Shown one piece after another: positions 59,122-64,000 of a DNA stretch of 64,000 nucleotides. The position numbers and the translations under genes were made by a program. The notes beneath the pieces are model-generated. The model worked only from the letters and a program-made list of their open reading frames with translations. It was not told the origin of the DNA and made no database searches. The stretch is from Bifidobacterium angulatum DSM 20098 = JCM 7096 (GTDB taxonomy: Bacteria > Actinomycetota > Actinomycetes > Actinomycetales > Bifidobacteriaceae), in contig NZ_AP012322.1 of the NCBI RefSeq assembly GCF_001025155.1, positions 1,054,001 through 1,118,000 of the forward strand, given 5' to 3'. The stretch's first letter is position 1; each line of letters opens with the position of its first letter.

Positions 59122-61791
59122 TTACAGCTTTTCAATCGGTGCGACACGCAGCATGAGACGTTTGACGCCATCGGAACCGAAATCGATCGTGATCACGGAA
59201 TTACGCCCCTTGTCTTGCAAATCCACAACCTTGCCCAATCCGTATTGGTCGTGGGTGACATAGTCGCCAATGGAGAAATCACCGATATTCAGCCCATTGT
59301 CCTTCTGCAGCGACGAGACCGGCATACTTGTGCCGCCGCTCTTCGGCGTGACATGTCGCGTGCTGATCCTACCGCCGCGCGTACCGGACGAATGCGACCC
59401 GTAACGAGACGACGAACCATATGTTCCGGAGGAACGTCCGGAACCGTACGTGGAGCCCGAACGCGAACCATTGGAGCGATGTGCCGCGGAACCCCAACGC
59501 CCCGTGGAACCGGAACCATACGCAGACCCATGGGATGAGCCATACGAACCATACGATGCCGTGCCGAAAGTCGGACCGGAGGAAAAATCGTCTTCGTCGT
59601 CCCAGCCGCCGAATTCGTCGCCATCGCCCCAGCCGGTACGCATGCGTTCCGAACCGGTTTCGCGGCGCTTCCAATCGATCAGCTCGTCAGGGATCTCCTC
59701 AAGGAACTGGCTGGGCAACATTTCGTTAGCCTGTCCCCATTGCGCCCTGACCGCGGCGCGCGTGATATACAATCGGCGCTTGGCACGCGTAATGCCGACG
59801 TATGCGAGTCGGCGTTCCTCGGACAGTTCCGCAGTGTCTTCCAACGAACGGGAATGCGGGAATGTGCCCTGTTCAAGGCCGGTCAGGAACACTACGGGAT
59901 ATTCCAGGCCCTTGGCCGTATGCAGAGTCATCATCGTCACCTTGCCGGAGTCCTCGTTGCCGTTGGGCAGCTGGTCCGAATCCGCCACCAGCGCTGTGGT
60001 TTCAAGGAAACCGCCGAGCGTGGCGTCAGGCGTGTTCTGTTCGTATTCAGCTGCGGTGGACTGCAGCTGGGAAAGGTTCTCCACCCGGGACTGGTCCTGG
60101 GGGTCGACCGACTTCTGCAGTTCCTCAAGCAGACCGGATTTCGCCAACACCTCGGCCACGATGTCGCTTGGCTTATTGATGTTAGCTCTCGCAAAGGCCG
60201 ACATCGACGCCATAAGATCACGGAACGCCTTCAACCCCTTGGCTGTCCGGGTAGGCATGTCCTCGATCTGTTCCATATGCATCAGCGCATCGAAGAAGCT
60301 GGTGCCACGTTCGCGGGCGTATTCCAACACGATGCTTTCGGCGCGTGCGCCGAGACCACGCTTGGGCACATTGAGGATACGCCGCAGATTCACATCGTCG
60401 GCAGGATTGAGAATGGCCTGCAGATAAGCCAGCGCATCCTTGATTTCCTTGCGCTCGTAGAATTTGGTACCACCGATGAGCTGGTAAGGCAATCCGGCAT
60501 TGATCAGCGCCTCTTCCAGGGAACGGGATTGTGCGTTGGCGCGATACATGATGGCCATATCCGAATAGGCAACGCCGTCCTCGGCGTGCAGACGCGCTAT
60601 TTCGGAAGCCACCCACACCGCCTCCTGCTGCGCGTTATCCGCGGCATAGCCGACGATCGGCTCGCCTTTGCCGACCGCCGTCCACAGCTTCTTCGGTTTA
60701 CGGCCCTCATTATGGGAGATCACCGCATTGGCCGCATCAAGAATGGTCTGCGTGGATCGATAGTTCTGCTCAAGCAGAATCGTCTTCGCATTGGGAAAAT
60801 CCTCTTCGAAATCCTGAATATTGCGGATGTCCGCTCCACGGAACGCATAGATGGACTGGTCGGAATCACCCACCACGGTAACCCACGCCGGCCCCTGCCT
60901 GCCAGCGGCAGTCGCCGTAGGCGCCGGTGTCTCCCCCGCGTCCACGCCCGCCAGCTCACGGATCAGCACATACTGCGCATGATTGGTGTCCTGATATTCG
61001 TCGACCAGAATGTAACGGAACTTGTGACGGTAATAGTCCGCGACATCGGGATGATCCCGCAGCAGTTCCACGGTGCGCACGATCAGATCGTCGAAATCGA
61101 CGGCGTTCGCCATGGCGAGACGGTGCTCGTATTCGGCGTAGATAATGGCATACAGTTCTTCGACATTGTCGAACTTGCTGATTCTGTAGTTTCTGCTTCC
61201 CGGTTTGAAATCCGGAGCATACGCGGCCAGCTGCGCCCTCCACCCGATGAGCTGGTTCTTGTAGTCGGAGATACGTCCGAGGATCGAACGCGGCGTATAC
61301 CGCTTGACATCCACGTTGAACTCGGTGGCGATGATCTTGACCAAGCGCTCCGAATCGGCGGAATCATAGATGGAGAAACCGGATTTCAGACCAAGAGCCT
61401 TGCCATCGCGGCGCAGAATGCGCACGCAGGCGGAATGGAACGTGGACACCCACATGCGCTGCGCAACCGGACCGATCAGCGCGGTAAGACGCTCGCGCAT
61501 CTCGGCGGCGGCCTTATTGGTGAAGGTGATGGCGAGAATCTGGCTTGGCCAGGCGCCGAACTGGCTGAGAATCCAAGCGATGCGGCGTGTAAGCACACGC
61601 GTCTTGCCCGATCCTGCGCCGGCGCCGATCAGCAGTGCGGCACCACGGTACTGCACCGCTTCGGACTGTTGCTTGTTGAGATCGCCTACGAGTTCGTCGG
61701 CGGTACGTGCGATCAGCTCCGGTTCCTGTTCCACTCCCGATTCCTCTCCATCCCACTCGGTTACGTCGTTATGCGCATTCCTTACTACCAC
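59122..61791 (-). CDS. pcrA: ATP-dependent DNA helicase PcrA/UvrD
   Basis: Superfamily 1 3'-5' helicase for repair and replication-transcription conflicts. Motifs seen: [18 protein letters not shown] (Walker A), [27 protein letters not shown] (Walker B), [45 protein letters not shown]. Residues about 717-825 form a Ser/Gly/Tyr/Thr-rich low-complexity linker before a C-terminal domain ([30 protein letters not shown], read in parts) that resembles the RNA polymerase-binding end of UvrD/PcrA. The start is uncertain: GTG at 61791 lacks a site, while a GTG at 61734 has AGAGGA 7 bases upstream (870 residues). Confidence 0.95.
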   Translation of the reverse strand: MVVRNAHNDVTEWDGEESGVEQEPELIARTADELVGDLNKQQSEAVQYRGAALLIGAGAGSGKTRVLTRRIAWILSQFGAWPSQILAITFTNKAAAEMRERLTALIGPVAQRMWVSTFHSACVRILRRDGKALGLKSGFSIYDSADSERLVKIIATEFNVDVKRYTPRSILGRISDYKNQLIGWRAQLAAYAPDFKPGSRNYRISKFDNVEELYAIIYAEYEHRLAMANAVDFDDLIVRTVELLRDHPDVADYYRHKFRYILVDEYQDTNHAQYVLIRELAGVDAGETPAPTATAAGRQGPAWVTVVGDSDQSIYAFRGADIRNIQDFEEDFPNAKTILLEQNYRSTQTILDAANAVISHNEGRKPKKLWTAVGKGEPIVGYAADNAQQEAVWVASEIARLHAEDGVAYSDMAIMYRANAQSRSLEEALINAGLPYQLIGGTKFYERKEIKDALAYLQAILNPADDVNLRRILNVPKRGLGARAESIVLEYARERGTSFFDALMHMEQIEDMPTRTAKGLKAFRDLMASMSAFARANINKPSDIVAEVLAKSGLLEELQKSVDPQDQSRVENLSQLQSTAAEYEQNTPDATLGGFLETTALVADSDQLPNGNEDSGKVTMMTLHTAKGLEYPVVFLTGLEQGTFPHSRSLEDTAELSEERRLAYVGITRAKRRLYITRAAVRAQWGQANEMLPSQFLEEIPDELIDWKRRETGSERMRTGWGDGDEFGGWDDEDDFSSGPTFGTASYGSYGSSHGSAYGSGSTGRWGSAAHRSNGSRSGSTYGSGRSSGTYGSSSRYGSHSSGTRGGRISTRHVTPKSGGTSMPVSSLQKDNGLNIGDFSIGDYVTHDQYGLGKVVDLQDKGRNSVITIDFGSDGVKRLMLRVAPIEKL

Positions 61792-61899
61792 ATCACACGG
61801 TCATGGCGAGGCGATTGGTCATTCCAAAAGCGTAAGCTGTGGCAACTACTGGGCGTCTTTCGACGCATACACACTACCCGGGATAGAAATGAGGCATCA

Positions 61900-62481
61900 A
61901 TGCAGGAACTCGAAGAGCGCATTCAGAGCGAGGGAACAGTCAAGGAAGGCAACGTGCTCAAGGTGGACGCGTTTCTTAACCACCAATGCGATGTGCGCCT
62001 GTTCGACCGTATGGGAGCGGCATGGGCCGAGCATTTCGCAGGCAAGAAGATCGACAAGATCCTGACCATCGAGGCTTCCGGCATCGGCATCGCCTGCGTC
62101 GCCGCCCAGCATTTCGGCAATGTGCCGGTGGTGTTCGCCAAGAAGGCGCAGTCCATCAACCTTGACGGCGACCAGTACGTCACCTCCGTCTATTCCTTCA
62201 CCAAGCAGAAGGAGTTCCCCGTCATTGTGTCGAAAAAGTATTTGAACGCCGGCGAGCACGTGCTGCTCATCGATGATTTTCTGGCGAACGGCAAGGCGCT
62301 GCACGGTCTGATCGGCCTGTGCCGTGAGGCAGGCGCGAGCGTGACCGGCATCGGCATCGCCGTGGAGAAGGGATTCCAGGGTGGCGGCGACGCGCTGCGT
62401 GCCGAAGGCTACGACATCGATTCGCTCGCCATCGTCGATGCCATGGATCCCGCAACCGGTGAGATCACATTCCGTCACTGA
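61900..62481 (+). CDS. xpt: Xanthine phosphoribosyltransferase
   Basis: Salvages xanthine to XMP. The 193-residue protein starts [29 protein letters not shown] (standard Xpt N-terminus, read in parts), has [12 protein letters not shown] and the PRPP-binding motif [18 protein letters not shown] lies 6 bases upstream of the ATG. It is divergent from pcrA. I see no guanine/xanthine riboswitch in the short upstream region. The permease gene follows after 93 bases. Confidence 0.95.
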   Translation: MQELEERIQSEGTVKEGNVLKVDAFLNHQCDVRLFDRMGAAWAEHFAGKKIDKILTIEASGIGIACVAAQHFGNVPVVFAKKAQSINLDGDQYVTSVYSFTKQKEFPVIVSKKYLNAGEHVLLIDDFLANGKALHGLIGLCREAGASVTGIGIAVEKGFQGGGDALRAEGYDIDSLAIVDAMDPATGEITFRH

Positions 62482-62574
62482 CGTACCGACATCGCCAAAG
62501 CCGCCGGCGTGCAGACCGGTGATGCGGCGAACACAGTTTTCCCATAAGCCATAAGTCAAAAAAGAGAGGAAACA

Positions 62575-63930
62575 ATGGCTGAGAAGAAAGAGAAAAGCGG
62601 TATTTCCATGGAGGCGTTGACCTCCCTGGATGCCCCCGTGTCGTTCTGGAAGGGCATTCCGTTCGGCCTGCAGCATGTGATGGCGATGTTCGTGGCGAAT
62701 CTCGCCCCGATTTTCATCGTCGCCTCCGCTGCGAAGATGAATTCCACCCAGTCGGCTGCGGTGATTCAGGCCGGACTATTGGTCGCCGGCCTGGGCACCT
62801 GCCTGCAGCTGTACGGCGCATGGCGCATCGGATCCCGCCTGCCCATGGTCACCGGCATCTCCTTCACCTATGTGGCCGCAGCCTGCGCGATCTGTTCGTC
62901 CAAGGGGTACGGCGCGGTCGTCGGAGCCGTCATGGTCGGCGGTCTGCTGGAACTCGTGCTCGGCCTGACCGCCAAGTATTGGCGTCGTTTTGTGCCGCCA
63001 ATCGTTTCCGCAATCGTCGTCACATCAATCGGCTTCTCCCTGCTTACCGTCGGCGCCACGAGCTTCGGCGGCGGCAGCGGCGCCAAGGATTTCGGATCCT
63101 GGCAGAATCTGACGCTCGGTCTGATCTCCCTGGTCGCCTGCCTCGCATTCCAGCTGCTCATGAAGGGAACCGCCAAGCAGCTGTCCGTGCTTTTCGGCCT
63201 GGTGGTCGGCTATGTGGTCGCCATCTGCATGGGCAAGGTCGATTTCTCCGGATTCCAGCATCTGGCCATTTTTTCCCTGCCGCAATTCATGCCGTTCAAG
63301 CCGGTATTCGACCCGGGTTCCATCATCTCCCTGGCATTGCTGTACGTGGTGTCGTCGGTCGAGGTACTGGGCGATACCGCCGCGCTGACCAAGGTCGGCT
63401 TGAACCGTCTGCCCACTGAACGCGAAACCGCCGGCGCCATCGCCGGCGATGGCCTGATCTCCTCCGTCTCCGGTCTGTTCGGCTGCCTGCCGCTGACCAG
63501 CTTCGCGCAGAACATCGGCCTGGTCGCCATGACCAAGGTGGTCAATCGCAAGGTGATTCTCTCCGGTGGTCTGATTCTGATCATCGCCAGCTTCGTGCCG
63601 GCCATCGCCGAGGTGTTCAACTCCCTGCCGCAGGCGGTGCTCGGCGGCTGCACCATCATGATGTTCGGCAACATCATCCTCTCCGGATTCCAGATGATCT
63701 CCGAGGCCGGGTACACCCAGCGCAATATCACCATCGCGGCGCTGTCCCTGACCATCGGCATCGGTTTCACCCAGGTGAGCGACATCTTCGTGAACTTCCC
63801 CGATCTGTTCAAGTCGATCTTCGCCTCGAACTGCATCGCCGTGGCCTTCGTGGTCGCAGTGATCCTCAACGCAGTGCTGCCCAGCGAAGAGCACTTCCTG
63901 AGCGCTCCGGCCGAACAGCACGAAGACTGA
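62575..63930 (+). CDS. pbuX: Xanthine/uric acid permease (NCS2 family)
   Basis: A 451-residue membrane permease with about 12-14 hydrophobic segments and NCS2 hallmarks: GLQHVMAMFVANLAPIFI near the N-terminus, the substrate-site segment SSVEVLGDTAALTKVGLNR and GDGLISSVSGLFGCLPLTSFAQNIGLVAMTKV (read in parts). It follows xpt on the same strand, so uptake is followed by phosphoribosylation. GAGAGGA is upstream of the ATG. The substrate (xanthine versus uric acid) is inferred from xpt. Confidence 0.92.
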   Translation: MAEKKEKSGISMEALTSLDAPVSFWKGIPFGLQHVMAMFVANLAPIFIVASAAKMNSTQSAAVIQAGLLVAGLGTCLQLYGAWRIGSRLPMVTGISFTYVAAACAICSSKGYGAVVGAVMVGGLLELVLGLTAKYWRRFVPPIVSAIVVTSIGFSLLTVGATSFGGGSGAKDFGSWQNLTLGLISLVACLAFQLLMKGTAKQLSVLFGLVVGYVVAICMGKVDFSGFQHLAIFSLPQFMPFKPVFDPGSIISLALLYVVSSVEVLGDTAALTKVGLNRLPTERETAGAIAGDGLISSVSGLFGCLPLTSFAQNIGLVAMTKVVNRKVILSGGLILIIASFVPAIAEVFNSLPQAVLGGCTIMMFGNIILSGFQMISEAGYTQRNITIAALSLTIGIGFTQVSDIFVNFPDLFKSIFASNCIAVAFVVAVILNAVLPSEEHFLSAPAEQHED

Positions 63931-63948
63931 TAACGGCCTTAATACATG

Positions 63949-63978
63949 AGAGGCGGCCTTCCGATGAAGGCCGCCTCT
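63949..63978 (+). terminator. Hairpin downstream of the xanthine permease (12-bp arms)
   Basis: Arms 63949-63960 and 63967-63978 pair exactly around a 6-nt loop, 18 bases after the stop, followed by TGTCATATT. Probable end of the xpt-pbuX transcript. Confidence 0.75.
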
Positions 63979-64000
63979 TGTCATATTCCGCACTGTAATC

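Noticed and set aside
59740..61899. A 2-kb open frame antisense to pcrA running in frame into xpt
   Set aside because: The upstream part is a mirror of the helicase gene. Xpt has its own ATG with GAGG upstream and starts exactly where the family does.
61792..61899. Possible purine riboswitch upstream of xpt
   Set aside because: The space is only about 108 bases and I cannot find the three-way junction core or the conserved loop sequences.

Overview
The window is core chromosome of a Bifidobacterium. The evidence is the moderately high G+C with strong Shine-Dalgarno sites, the TrpC-TrpB and AroK-AroB fusions, a two-headed cell-wall-anchored amylopullulanase of the ApuB type, a GuaB3 protein, and actinobacterial gene orders (rpsB-tsf-pyrH-frr-cdsA, phoH-ybeY-CorC-era, sufBDCSU-sufT, rpsD-DUF948-alaS-ruvX-mltG-aroC). 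I cannot fix the species from sequence alone. No insertion sequence, prophage, CRISPR array or rRNA is visible; there is one tRNA (Leu, GAG).

Layout. 1-6307 (minus): hisF-hisI-trpE-trpCB-trpA-lgt, tightly coupled, with lgt cut by the left edge. 6538-12258 (minus): translation and RNA maintenance block rpsB, tsf, pyrH, frr, cdsA, rlmN. 12497-15020 (minus): a frameshifted long-chain acyl-CoA ligase followed by def. 15277-17080 (minus): a small Rv3235-like protein and guaB3. 17207-20177 (plus): icd and an orphan sugar-binding-like lipoprotein. 20307-25638 (minus): rsmE, HIT, phoH, ybeY, CorC-type CBS protein, era. 25754-28185 (plus): tRNA-Leu, TrmH-family methyltransferase, glgC. 28350-34506 (minus): the SUF Fe-S assembly operon. 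34650-36311 (minus): pyrG. 36489-41757 (minus): the apuB amylopullulanase, split by a one-base frameshift and preceded by two LacI-type operator-like sites. 42053-45358 (minus): aroC-aroKB-aroQ. 45402-45869 (plus): degenerate prepilin-peptidase-like protein. 45931-52497 (minus): rpsD, histidine phosphatase, DUF948, DUF6167-like, alaS, ruvX, mltG. 52691-55084 (minus): a three-gene DUF4418/FtsX-type permease/ATPase system with Cys/Met/His-rich external motifs. 55295-58948 (minus): heterodimeric ABC exporter. 59122-61791 (minus): pcrA/uvrD. 61900-63930 (plus): xpt and a xanthine permease.

How it works together. Most of the window is housekeeping: aromatic amino acid supply (aro and trp genes, both using fused enzymes), nucleotide metabolism (pyrH, pyrG, guaB3, xpt and its permease), ribosome production and maturation (rpsB, rpsD, tsf, frr, era, ybeY, rsmE, rlmN, def) and Fe-S assembly. 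The accessory content is starch use (apuB, plus glgC for glycogen storage), two ABC export systems and the orphan lipoprotein.

A striking trait is that almost every transcription unit ends in a long, perfect or near-perfect hairpin (up to 21 bp per arm), mostly without a U-tract. In several of them the single imperfection becomes a G-U wobble only on the transcribed strand. The least explained pieces are the DUF4418-ABC trio, the degenerate A24 peptidase, the orphan lipoprotein and the two frameshifted genes.
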